Below are positions 1 through 6,070 of a stretch of 6,443 bases of DNA, in pieces. Source of the stretch: Flavobacteriales bacterium CG_4_9_14_3_um_filter_32_8. GTDB taxonomy: Bacteria; Bacteroidota; Bacteroidia; Flavobacteriales_E; Vicingaceae. Made by a program: the position numbers and the translations under genes. The stretch is from positions 1 to 6,443 of the forward strand of contig PFUQ01000190.1 of the NCBI GenBank assembly GCA_002790175.1, given 5' to 3'. How positions within the stretch are numbered: position 1 is the stretch's first letter; each line of letters begins with the position of its first letter. A model generated the notes under the pieces. That model searched no databases and had not been told where the DNA came from. It worked only from the letters and a program-made list of their open reading frames with translations.

Positions 1-140
1 ACAATGGTTAGTGCTGATTGTTCAGCATACTTTGAGTGAAAATTAAACACGTTTTTTAGAGCAGTTTTAGCAGTATCAGTCCACTCTACTTTAGTGACTT
101 TTCCAACTTTCCACTTCTTTTCTAAGTGATACAGAATCTG
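1..140 (-). CDS. RelE/ParE-like toxin, N-terminal part, cut by window edge; start unresolved
   Basis: This minus-strand frame is open from a TAA at 141-143 to the left edge. It encodes KVTKVEWTDTAKTALKN followed by VFNFHSKYAEQSALTI. The pattern of a beta strand ending in a V-x-W-T motif, then an alpha helix rich in A, K and L, then a second helix with Y-A-E-Q-S-A, is typical of the N-terminus of RelE/ParE superfamily toxins. These are ribosome-dependent mRNA nucleases or gyrase inhibitors. It directly follows and overlaps the antitoxin gene, the usual antitoxin-first order. There is no ATG, GTG or TTG between the TAA and the conserved strand. Only ATT (135-137) and CTG (132-134) are available, and the first in-frame GTG (48-50) would remove the first strand. 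The coordinates therefore mark the open frame, not a proven start. It could be a frameshifted pseudogene, a toxin with a rare start codon, or one reached by frameshifting from the antitoxin. The family call is good; functionality is unknown. Confidence 0.62.
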
Positions 141-339
141 TTAATTTTCCTTTTACGACATCCTGTTCAGCTTTTTCCAAAGCTTTGTTGTATGCCCGAA
201 CGGTTAAAGGTTTGCCATCAGTAGAATAAGCAACAATTACTTTTCGTTCCAAAATACTTTTAATCTGCTCTAATACCGATTTTTCATTGATGCTGAAAAG
301 TTGTTTGGCTAAATCTATTTTTAAAGATTCTAAATTCAT
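91..339 (-). CDS. Small antitoxin of a type II toxin-antitoxin module
   Basis: This complete 82-residue acidic/basic helical protein starts MNLESLKIDLAKQLF and has the central segment VIVAYSTDGKPLTVRAY (residues 34-50). It resembles the short Bacteroidota antitoxins with an 'IVAYTT-GKPLT' core that precede RelE/ParE toxins; this is recognition from memory, not a search. Residues 1-32 look like two amphipathic helices, and the C-terminal third (51-82) is charged and probably wraps the toxin. Family members commonly end at a Trp near E-S/N-W. Here the protein continues three residues past that Trp (K-S-H). The downstream partial frame is toxin-like, which supports the assignment. The ATG at 337-339 is the only good start. 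Such genes are normally repressed by the antitoxin-toxin complex, and a dyad lies 21 bp upstream. The small size and partner context carry most of the evidence. Confidence 0.75.
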   Translation of the reverse strand: MNLESLKIDLAKQLFSINEKSVLEQIKSILERKVIVAYSTDGKPLTVRAYNKALEKAEQDVVKGKLTDSVSLRKEVESWKSH

Positions 340-359
340 AAGTTGGATGATATTGCAAG

Positions 360-377
360 TTCATTAAAAATAATGAA
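360..377. promoter_or_regulatory. Inverted repeat upstream of the antitoxin gene, candidate operator
   Basis: TTCATTA (360-366) and TAATGAA (371-377) are perfect 7-base inverted arms separated by AAAA. The element ends 21 bp upstream of the antitoxin start codon, where a promoter and autoregulatory operator of a toxin-antitoxin module would be expected. A dyad of this size can occur by chance in AT-rich intergenic DNA, so the operator role is inference. Confidence 0.35.
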
Positions 378-391
378 AACGAACAATATTT

Positions 392-405
392 TAGTTGATT
401 AACTA
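392..405. promoter_or_regulatory. Second inverted repeat in the divergent toxin-antitoxin/porQ intergenic region
   Basis: TAGTT (392-396) and AACTA (401-405) are perfect 5-base arms around GATT. Its centre is about 30 bp from the centre of the 360-377 dyad, close to three helical turns, so one protein could contact both on the same DNA face. The arm sequences of the two dyads differ, which weakens that idea. The rest of 340-473 shows no gene. Confidence 0.2.
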
Positions 406-473
406 TTTAAAAAGAGCTAAGCAATAATTTTCCAATTAATACGTATTTTAGCATATTATTCTGCCAAATAGTA

Positions 474-1598
474 ATGAGGAAATTAATTTTCATTTTTTTA
501 GTATTAAATGCTGGTGTTGGATTTGCTCAAATTGGAGGTACCAATACTTATGAGTTTTTAAATGTTCCTGTTTCTGCTCGGGTTGGTGGCTTGGGTGGAA
601 GCGTAATCGCTGTTTACGATAATGACCCTACACTTTCATTTTCTAATCCATCTCTACTAAATTCGGAAATGTCGGGAATGTTAACCTTATCCTACCTCAA
701 TTATTTTACAGACATCAATCAAGGATATGTTTCTTATGTAAATGATTTTAAAAAAGTTGGAACATTTTCGGCAGGTATTCGCTACATCGATTATGGTCAG
801 TTTTTAGAAACGGATGAAGGTGGAAATGAACTAGGAACCAACTTTACTGCTGCCGAATATGCATTTGTAATAGGGTGGGGGAAAAGTATCGATTCTTCTT
901 TCTCCATTGGAGCTAATTTAAAACCAATTTATTCCAATATGTATTTGTACACTTCTTTTGGTTTAGCATTCGACCTTGCTGGAACGTATCACAATCATGC
1001 AAAAGGTTTTACCGCAGCAGCTGTGATAAAAAATATGGGTACTCAATTTAAAACTTATGTGGAAGGTGGAGAAAAAGAACCGCTTCCTTTCGAAGTACAA
1101 GCAGGGATTTCAAAAAAGTTTAAACATGTTCCCTTTCGACTTTCGATAGATGTTACCCATTTAGAAAATTGGAATTTAGCGTACAACGATTCCCTAGCAG
1201 CAACTAACGCTAATAATAAATTAACAGACGAGGAAAAAGCTGATCGAAACAAGACAAGCTTATTGAGCGAAACATTTAGACATTTAGTGTTTGGTGGAGA
1301 ATTTGTTCCATCCAAAAGTTTTATGTTAAGAGTTGGGTTTAATGTGAAAAGACGTTCGGAATTAGCTCTTGATAACAAACCCGGGTTGGTTGGGTTTAGT
1401 TGGGGCATTGGATTTAGAATTAAAAAATTTCACATCAGTTATGGCAGTGCAAGGTATCATTTAGCTGGTTCTTCCAATCATTTTACGCTAACCACCAATT
1501 TATCCGAATACTATCGAAAAGATGTGCCTCCTATCCAAGCTAAAGAGAAGAAAGAAAAAATCAAAAAGCCCAAAAAAGAAAAAAATAAGAATGACTAA
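474..1598 (+). CDS. porQ: Type IX secretion system outer-membrane protein PorQ
   Basis: This 374-residue protein belongs to the PorV/PorQ group of FadL-like outer-membrane beta barrels. PorQ is part of the attachment complex (PorU, PorV, PorQ, PorZ) that fixes type IX cargo to the Bacteroidota cell surface. A signal peptide covers residues 1-18 (hydrophobic LIFIFLVLNAGVGFA, likely cleaved before Q19). Next comes the hallmark N-terminal segment with T-Y-E-F-L-N-V-P-V-S-A-R (residues 25-36), then G-G-L-G-G and the D-N-D-P-T-L-S-F-S-N-P-S-L-L-N stretch (49-63). The rest is alternating hydrophobic/polar strands rich in G, Y and F. Residues 357-374 form a tail with 10 Lys in 18 residues, beyond the last strand, probably on the periplasmic side. 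The start at 474 gives a complete signal peptide; no Shine-Dalgarno site is visible. A weak TAnnTTTG-like element, TATTTTAG, lies at 444-451. The stop overlaps the start of cmk by 8 bp, the usual Bacteroidota neighbour. Confidence 0.9.
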   Translation: MRKLIFIFLVLNAGVGFAQIGGTNTYEFLNVPVSARVGGLGGSVIAVYDNDPTLSFSNPSLLNSEMSGMLTLSYLNYFTDINQGYVSYVNDFKKVGTFSAGIRYIDYGQFLETDEGGNELGTNFTAAEYAFVIGWGKSIDSSFSIGANLKPIYSNMYLYTSFGLAFDLAGTYHNHAKGFTAAAVIKNMGTQFKTYVEGGEKEPLPFEVQAGISKKFKHVPFRLSIDVTHLENWNLAYNDSLAATNANNKLTDEEKADRNKTSLLSETFRHLVFGGEFVPSKSFMLRVGFNVKRRSELALDNKPGLVGFSWGIGFRIKKFHISYGSARYHLAGSSNHFTLTTNLSEYYRKDVPPIQAKEKKEKIKKPKKEKNKND

Positions 1599-2286
1599 AA
1601 TTATTATTGCCATTGATGGTTATTCTTCATGTGGGAAAAGCACATTAGCGAAACAATTAGCCAAAGCGTTAAACTATATTTATATTGATACTGGAGCCAT
1701 GTATCGGGCTATTGCACTTTATGCACTAAGAAATAAAATATTAACAGCCGATAAATTTGATGTGGAACGATTAATAAAATCTTTACCCAACATTAATGTT
1801 TCATTTTCTTATAATTCAGTTACTAATCAATCGGAAACTTATTTAGGAAACGAAAACATTGAACAAGAAATTAGAGGAATTGAAGTTTCTAACCAAGTAA
1901 GTAAAATTGCTAAAATAAAAGAAGTAAGAGCTAAGCTGGTAGATATTCAAAGAGAATTGGGTAAACAAAAAGGGTTAGTAATGGATGGAAGAGATATCGG
2001 TACAGTGGTATTTCCAAATGCAGAATTAAAAATATTTATGACCGCAGCTTATAAAATTAGAGCAAAAAGAAGATTTGATGAATTAGTTTCAAAAGGAGAT
2101 ACTACCACCACATTTGAGGAAGTACTCCAAAATATTAATTCAAGAGATAATGACGATACCAGTAGAACAGAGCATCCACTCATAAAAGCTAATGATGCTA
2201 TTGAAATTGATAATTCAGCCATATCTCAGATGGAACAATTAAAGATTGCATTAGACTTAGCGAAAAGCAAATTAGCTAATCAATAA
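1591..2286 (+). CDS. cmk: Cytidylate (CMP/dCMP) kinase
   Basis: This 231-residue enzyme transfers phosphate from ATP to CMP or dCMP to give CDP or dCDP in cytosolic pyrimidine salvage. A P-loop G-Y-S-S-C-G-K-S-T spans residues 10-18. The Y-I-D-T-G-A-M-Y-R motif (31-39) of the nucleoside-monophosphate site follows, then M-D-G-R-D-I-G-T-V-V-F-P (131-142), which is diagnostic for Cmk. The lid arginines are R157, R160 and R161, and the R-D-x-x-D-x-x-R pattern lies in SRDNDDTSRTEHPL near the C-terminus. Length matches the usual 220-235 residues. The frame extends upstream to an ATG at 1522, but those 23 residues are only a lysine-rich readout of the porQ tail, and homologues start at the M-T-K-I-I-I strand before the P-loop. 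The start at 1591 overlaps the porQ stop (ATGACTAA), which suggests translational coupling. The purine-rich A/G tract just upstream may help ribosome loading. Confidence 0.95.
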   Translation: MTKIIIAIDGYSSCGKSTLAKQLAKALNYIYIDTGAMYRAIALYALRNKILTADKFDVERLIKSLPNINVSFSYNSVTNQSETYLGNENIEQEIRGIEVSNQVSKIAKIKEVRAKLVDIQRELGKQKGLVMDGRDIGTVVFPNAELKIFMTAAYKIRAKRRFDELVSKGDTTTTFEEVLQNINSRDNDDTSRTEHPLIKANDAIEIDNSAISQMEQLKIALDLAKSKLANQ

Positions 2287-2298
2287 GATTTCTTTTTT

Positions 2299-2369
2299 TA
2301 AAAGTACTGTATAAAAAACTATTAATATGACTGTTGTCATAGAGATTTTTATAAAAAATAGTACTTTTA
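2299..2369. promoter_or_regulatory. Nested inverted repeats between cmk and ilvE (terminator or leader structure)
   Basis: Three inverted repeats share nearly the same centre. The outer is TAAAAGTACT (2299-2308) with AGTACTTTTA (2360-2369), 10 perfect pairs. The middle is ATAAAAA (2311-2317) with TTTTTAT (2346-2352). The inner is TATGAC (2326-2331) with GTCATA (2336-2341) around a TGTT loop. Together they could fold into one long interrupted hairpin of about 23 pairs. It could end cmk transcription or act as a leader or protein site for ilvE. It has no clean GC-rich stem followed by a T tract, so it is not a classic intrinsic terminator. The 3' outer arm contains TACTTTTA (2362-2369), one mismatch from the Bacteroidota -7 element, so part may instead be the ilvE promoter. 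Confidence 0.4.
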
Positions 2370-2396
2370 CAGCGTAATCAAAGATGGGGACTAATA

Positions 2397-3470
2397 ATGA
2401 ACACAATTAGCAAGACAAAAATTCAAATTGAAAAGATTAAAGAGTCGAAATTACCTTTGGTAAATTTTAAAAACTTACAATTTGGTAAAATATTTTCTGA
2501 CCACATGTTTATGGCAGATTATAAAAATGGAGAATGGCAGAATTTAAAAATATTACCTTTTGCTCCTATTGAATTAAGCCCATCATGTGCTGCTCTTCAT
2601 TATGGCCAAGCAATTTTTGAAGGTATGAAAGCCTATAAAAATAACAAAAATGAAATCATGCTATTTCGACCTTTTGCCAATGCAAAACGAATAAATTCTT
2701 CTGCAAAAAGACTTTGTATGCCTGAAATTCCAGAAGAACTATTTATTGATGCCATCAAACAATTAGTAAAAATAGATGCTGATTGGGTTCCTGCTTTAGA
2801 AGGATATTCTTTATATATACGTCCATTTTTGTTTGCAAGCGAAGAATTATTGGGCGTAAGACCATCAGAAGAGTACAAATTTATGATTATTACCTGTCCT
2901 GTTGGAGCGTATTATAATGAAGAAGTTCATGTGAAAATCGAAACAGAATTTTCTAGAGCAAGTGAGGGTGGAGTTGGGTTTGCAAAAGCAGCTGGTAATT
3001 ATGCGACAGCATTATACCCTGCAAAATTAGGTCAAGATCAAGGTTATAAACAACTAGTTTGGACAGATGCCAAAGAACATAAATATATAGAGGAATCTGG
3101 AACAATGAATGTGATGTTTCAAATTGGAGATACATTAGTAACACCAAGTACTGAATTAAAAACTATTTTAGCAGGAATAACCAGAGATAGCGTTTTAACT
3201 TTAGCAAGAGAATTAGGTATTAAGGTTGAGGAAAGAAGAGTATCTGTAGAAGAAGTAATAGCAGCAGCTAGAAATGGACAGTTAAAAGACGCTTTTGGAA
3301 CAGGAACAGCAGCAACATTGGCTCAAATTTCATCCATTACTTTTAATAATGAAAGGTTTACATTACCAGCTATAGAAACTAGAAAACTATCTAATGAAAT
3401 AGGTAAATTAATTCAAGATATTAAGAGGGGTAGAGTTGCTGATACCCATGATTGGGTGTATCAATTTTAA
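2397..3470 (+). CDS. ilvE: Branched-chain amino acid aminotransferase
   Basis: This 357-residue fold-type IV PLP enzyme of the eukaryote-like type II branched-chain aminotransferase group interconverts Leu, Ile or Val plus 2-oxoglutarate with the 2-oxo acids plus glutamate. It is the last step of branched-chain synthesis and the first of breakdown, in the cytosol. Visible landmarks are H-Y-G-Q-A-I-F-E-G-M-K-A-Y (68-80), the Y-I-R-P-F-L-F substrate-side segment (140-146), and the PLP Schiff-base lysine K197 in G-F-A-K-A-A-G-N-Y. Further on are the E-E-S-G-T-M-N motif (232-238) with the conserved Glu that contacts the PLP nitrogen, L-A-G-I-T-R-D-S-V (258-266), and G-T-G-T-A-A (301-306) for phosphate binding. 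Length fits the family, and the ATG at 2397 leaves a normal N-terminal extension. A GGGG run (2386-2389) lies about 7 bases before the start, a possible weak ribosome site. It appears to be monocistronic, bounded by a palindromic leader and a strong terminator. Confidence 0.95.
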   Translation: MNTISKTKIQIEKIKESKLPLVNFKNLQFGKIFSDHMFMADYKNGEWQNLKILPFAPIELSPSCAALHYGQAIFEGMKAYKNNKNEIMLFRPFANAKRINSSAKRLCMPEIPEELFIDAIKQLVKIDADWVPALEGYSLYIRPFLFASEELLGVRPSEEYKFMIITCPVGAYYNEEVHVKIETEFSRASEGGVGFAKAAGNYATALYPAKLGQDQGYKQLVWTDAKEHKYIEESGTMNVMFQIGDTLVTPSTELKTILAGITRDSVLTLARELGIKVEERRVSVEEVIAAARNGQLKDAFGTGTAATLAQISSITFNNERFTLPAIETRKLSNEIGKLIQDIKRGRVADTHDWVYQF

Positions 3471-3488
3471 TTTCAATTATTCTTGTAT

Positions 3489-3528
3489 AAAAAAAAGCAT
3501 CCTGAATGTTTTTCAGGATGCTTTTTTT
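3489..3528. terminator. Bidirectional intrinsic terminator between ilvE and the YceI-like gene
   Basis: GCATCCTGAA (3497-3506) and TTCAGGATGC (3512-3521) form a perfect 10-bp stem with a TGTTT loop. It is flanked by an A tract (3489-3496) on the left and a T tract (3522-3528) on the right. On both strands this gives a stable hairpin followed by a U run. It starts 18 bp after the ilvE stop and ends 16 bp before the stop of the convergent lipoprotein gene, so it serves both. Confidence 0.95.
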
Positions 3529-3544
3529 ATAACTATTCAGAAGG

Positions 3545-4189
3545 TTAATGACAATCTTTCTTCAATGTAGTTTCTATAGAAAGTTCTACATTAGGCCATG
3601 TTTTAGAAACACCATCAGTACCTTTATGCAAATCTTTACAAGCTTCGTTCAAAGAAGTAATAGCATTTTCTCCATTAAAATCTAAAATATCAATTTCTCC
3701 GGTTAACTTAATTGTTGTATCGGTTACCATATAATTTAACAAAACCTCTTTTTCTACTTTATTTATGGTTAAGTAAAAAGTACAAGTTCCACTAGTGTTA
3801 TCACCAGTAGCACTTTTTACATGTCCAAATATAAGATCTGTAGCTTCCATTACATTAAAAAATGATTGGACAATTTTAACATCTCTTTCTTCTTTGGCTG
3901 TATTTGTACTAGAAGTAGGAATATTAAATTTAATGGTTTCTAATACATCCGTAATTTTTGTTGATTTCCCATTAGCAGTAACATTTACTTGGTTAAATTG
4001 TCCCGCTACAGCTACTTTATCTGAGGTCTTAAAAGCCGTCCATTTTACCTGAGTAGCAGCGGTGGCTTCATAAGAATAAAAACAAGTTTGTTCTGTTTCA
4101 TTATTTGTTTCGGAAGATTTATCTCCACCGCAAGAACTAATGGTAAACATTGAAATTATTGCAATTGGTAATACTATTTTTTTCATCAT
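3545..4189 (-). CDS. YceI-family lipoprotein
   Basis: This 214-residue exported protein has a lipoprotein signal, with hydrophobic residues 5-17 and lipobox I-S-S-C giving lipidated C20. A short polar linker (21-35) follows. The remainder matches the YceI-like lipocalin-type barrel: Y-x-x-x-x-x-x-Q-V-K-W-T-A-F-K (40-54) at the start, a central F-N-I-P-T-S-S segment (88-94), and a helix with F-F-N-V-M-E (110-115). The end is T-W-P-N-V-E-L-S-I-E (197-206). YceI proteins bind isoprenoid or other amphipathic lipids in a barrel; the ligand here is unknown. Besides C20 there are four cysteines (36, 136, 184, 213), possibly two disulfides in the periplasm. Two adjacent ATGs allow a start one codon later. 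It lies 84 bp downstream of pruA on the same strand and may be co-transcribed; a shared function is not evident. The family assignment is fairly strong. Confidence 0.82.
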   Translation of the reverse strand: MMKKIVLPIAIISMFTISSCGGDKSSETNNETEQTCFYSYEATAATQVKWTAFKTSDKVAVAGQFNQVNVTANGKSTKITDVLETIKFNIPTSSTNTAKEERDVKIVQSFFNVMEATDLIFGHVKSATGDNTSGTCTFYLTINKVEKEVLLNYMVTDTTIKLTGEIDILDFNGENAITSLNEACKDLHKGTDGVSKTWPNVELSIETTLKKDCH

Positions 4190-4193
4190 ATAA

Positions 4194-4219
4194 GATTTAC
4201 GATTTTGGATTTACGATTT
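4194..4219. repeat. 14-bp tandem direct repeat, two copies
   Basis: GATTTACGATTT occurs at 4194-4205 and again at 4208-4219, a period of 14 bp. It lies just upstream of the YceI-like gene start codon, in the spacer after pruA. Further GATTT/ATTTG words continue to about 4272. No promoter element can be recognised with confidence in this block. Confidence 0.7.
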
Positions 4220-4233
4220 GTTATTTGATTTTT

Positions 4234-4254
4234 CTTCGGTCTTCTGACTTCGGA
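4234..4254. repeat. 7-bp tandem repeat, three copies
   Basis: CTTCGGT, CTTCTGA and CTTCGGA follow each other without gaps, three near-identical heptads. With the neighbouring 14-bp repeat, they make up much of the 84-bp spacer between pruA and the YceI-like gene. Comparable CTTCGG-rich stretches occur between genes in other Flavobacteriia, to my recollection, which suggests a dispersed non-coding repeat; this was not checked. Confidence 0.6.
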
Positions 4255-4273
4255 TTTGAAATTTATTATTTGG

Positions 4274-5899
4274 TTACTCTAAAAAGGGATATCTATAATC
4301 TGTAGCTGGAACAAAAGTTTCCTTAATTGTCCGAGCACTTGTCCAACGTATTAAATTTAAAAATGAACCAGCCTTATCATTGGTTCCTGAACCACGAGCA
4401 CCACCAAAAGGTTGTTGTCCAACCACTGCCCCAGTTGGTTTGTCGTTAATGTAAAAATTTCCTGCAGCACCTTCTAATGCTTTGGTAGCTTGGTTAATTG
4501 CAGCTCTGTCTTGAGCTAAAATAGCACCAGTAAGAGCATATTCTGAAGTTTCATTTACTAATTTTAAAACGCCTTCAAAATCACTTGAATCATAAATGTA
4601 AATAGTTATAAAAGGTCCAAAAATTTCTTCACAAATTGTTCTAAATGTCGGATTAGTAGTTACCACAACAGTTGGTTCAATAAAATATCCGACAGATTTA
4701 TTATAATTTCCTCCACAAATAATTTTAGCATCAGAACTTGCTTTGGTATATTCAATGTAATCTACAATTTTATTAAAACTACCTTCATCTATTACTGCAT
4801 TAATAAAATTGCTAAAATCTTCTGGAGAACCCATTTTAAAAGAGGCTAAATCTTTTTTCACATAATCAAGTACTTCGTCAGCAATGTTTGAAGGTAAGTA
4901 TGCCCTAGAAGCAGCAGAACATTTTTGCCCTTGATATTCAAAAGCACCTCTAGAAATTGCTGTTGCAACTGCTTTTGCGTTCGCTGATTGATGTGCCACA
5001 ATAAAATCTTTACCTCCTGTTTCGCCAACTATTCTTGGGTAAGATTTATAGCAATCGATGTTGTTGCCAATGGTTTTCCAAATTTGCTTAAAAACTGCAG
5101 TAGAACCTGTATAATGAATTCCTGCAAAATCAGGATGACTAAATATTACTTCACCAGCGATGGGTCCACTTACATAAACAATATTAATAACCCCATCGGG
5201 TAAACCAGCTGCAGCAAATAATTCCATAATTACTTGAGCGGAATAGATTTGAGCATTGGCAGGTTTCCAAACCACAACATTTCCCATCAATGCAGGTGCA
5301 GCTGGTAAATTACCACAAATGGAAGTAAAGTTAAAAGGAGTAAGTGCAAAAACAAATCCTTCAAGTGGTCGATACTCTAATCTGTTCCAAATTCCTGGAG
5401 CAGATTCTGGTTGCTGAGAATAAATATCGCTCATGTATTGAACATTAAATCTAAAAAAATCAACTAATTCGCAAGCCGCATCAATTTCTGCTTGGAAAGC
5501 ATTTTTACTTTGGCAAAGCATGGTGGCAGCGTTCATTTTTGCCCGATAAGGGCCAGCCAACAATTCAGCAGCCTTTAAAAAGATAGCAGCTCTGTCTTGC
5601 CAAGGTGTATTTGCCCATGTTGAACGAGCAGACATGGCAGCATCAATGGCTTGTTTAACGTGGGTTGCATCTCCTTTATGAAAAGTTCCAAGGACATGAG
5701 CATGGTCGTGAGGAGGGTGCATGGTAGCTGTATTACCTGTTCTAACTTCCTTGCCACCAATAATCATGGGTGCATCAATTTGTTTTCCTTTTAATTGAGC
5801 ATAAACTTCTTGTAATTCTTTTCTTTCTGGATTACCTGGAGCATAAGATTTTACAGGTTCATTAACAGCTTTTGGAACATTAAAAATTGCATTTGCCAT
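4274..5899 (-). CDS. pruA: L-glutamate gamma-semialdehyde (1-pyrroline-5-carboxylate) dehydrogenase
   Basis: This 541-residue NAD-dependent aldehyde dehydrogenase oxidises glutamate 5-semialdehyde, the open form of pyrroline-5-carboxylate, to glutamate. It is the second step of proline breakdown, in the cytosol. It is a monofunctional enzyme of the ALDH4 type, of the same length class as the mitochondrial protein, rather than the C-terminal half of a bifunctional PutA. The catalytic Asn is N190 in T-P-F-N-F-T, and the cofactor-site W-K-P-A is at 211-214. The general base E293 lies in G-E-T-G-G-K-D and the nucleophile C327 in G-Q-K-C-S-A-A-S-R. E-E-I-F-G-P-F is at 424-430, and the substrate-anchoring loop with G-Q-Q-P-F-G-G-A-R-G-S-G-T-N is at 494-507. 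All key residues are present. No proline dehydrogenase gene is in the window. A perfect TAnnTTTG element lies about 40 bp upstream, and the next gene on the strand encodes a YceI-like lipoprotein. Confidence 0.96.
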   Translation of the reverse strand: MANAIFNVPKAVNEPVKSYAPGNPERKELQEVYAQLKGKQIDAPMIIGGKEVRTGNTATMHPPHDHAHVLGTFHKGDATHVKQAIDAAMSARSTWANTPWQDRAAIFLKAAELLAGPYRAKMNAATMLCQSKNAFQAEIDAACELVDFFRFNVQYMSDIYSQQPESAPGIWNRLEYRPLEGFVFALTPFNFTSICGNLPAAPALMGNVVVWKPANAQIYSAQVIMELFAAAGLPDGVINIVYVSGPIAGEVIFSHPDFAGIHYTGSTAVFKQIWKTIGNNIDCYKSYPRIVGETGGKDFIVAHQSANAKAVATAISRGAFEYQGQKCSAASRAYLPSNIADEVLDYVKKDLASFKMGSPEDFSNFINAVIDEGSFNKIVDYIEYTKASSDAKIICGGNYNKSVGYFIEPTVVVTTNPTFRTICEEIFGPFITIYIYDSSDFEGVLKLVNETSEYALTGAILAQDRAAINQATKALEGAAGNFYINDKPTGAVVGQQPFGGARGSGTNDKAGSFLNLIRWTSARTIKETFVPATDYRYPFLE

Positions 5900-5939
5900 T
5901 GATTTTATTTTTTTAAATGAATACTAAAATTATGAGGGG

Positions 5940-5947
5940 CAAATTTA
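5940..5947 (-). promoter_or_regulatory. Candidate -7 promoter element of pruA
   Basis: Read on the minus strand the bases are TAAATTTG, an exact match to the Bacteroidota sigma-A -7 consensus TAnnTTTG. They lie 40 bp upstream of the pruA start, which would give a 5' leader of roughly 30-35 nt. A clear -33 TTG element at the expected distance is not seen, so only the -7 part is supported. Confidence 0.5.
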
Positions 5948-6044
5948 AAGAATAATAACTAGGAACTGGAATAATGAATGTTAAAAATTAGATAAGCTGA
6001 TGCTGTTTTTAAAATAACATCTTTATTTTACCTTAGGATTTTCT

Positions 6045-6052
6045 TACTTTCG
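6045..6052 (+). promoter_or_regulatory. Candidate -7 promoter element of the flippase-like gene
   Basis: TACTTTCG differs from TAnnTTTG at one position and lies 18 bp before the start codon, implying a leader of only about a dozen nucleotides. No convincing -33 element is present. The rest of the divergent 5900-6070 region holds no gene that I can see. Confidence 0.35.
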
Positions 6053-6070
6053 CATGCAAACATCCAATAA

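Noticed and set aside
444..451. TATTTTAG considered as the porQ -7 promoter element
   Set aside because: It has one mismatch to TAnnTTTG and no partner -33 element at a sensible distance in very AT-rich DNA, so it is too weak to list as a feature.
1055..1408. 117-codon open frame on the minus strand inside porQ
   Set aside because: The overlying plus-strand gene is a clear PorQ homologue, and the antisense product has no recognisable features.
1522..1590. Upstream in-frame ATG giving a 23-residue lysine-rich extension to cytidylate kinase
   Set aside because: The extension is an out-of-frame reading of the porQ tail, and the kinase fold begins at the M-T-K-I-I-I strand. The start at 1591 with an 8-bp overlap is normal.
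2384..2410. Eight-codon mini-ORF (MGTNNEHN) overlapping the ilvE start, considered as an attenuator peptide
   Set aside because: It contains no Leu, Ile or Val codons, and such tiny frames arise easily by chance.
3489..3528. The strong hairpin considered as a small RNA or repeat element
   Set aside because: Its position between two convergent stop codons and its symmetric A and T tracts are fully explained by a bidirectional terminator.
3795..4052. 85-codon plus-strand frame opposite the YceI-like gene
   Set aside because: It is a shadow of the lipoprotein gene, with no start context and no known family resemblance.
4988..5203. Plus-strand frame opposite pruA, and a minus-strand alternative frame at 5575-5760
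   Set aside because: Both lie inside the intact, strongly conserved pruA reading frame.
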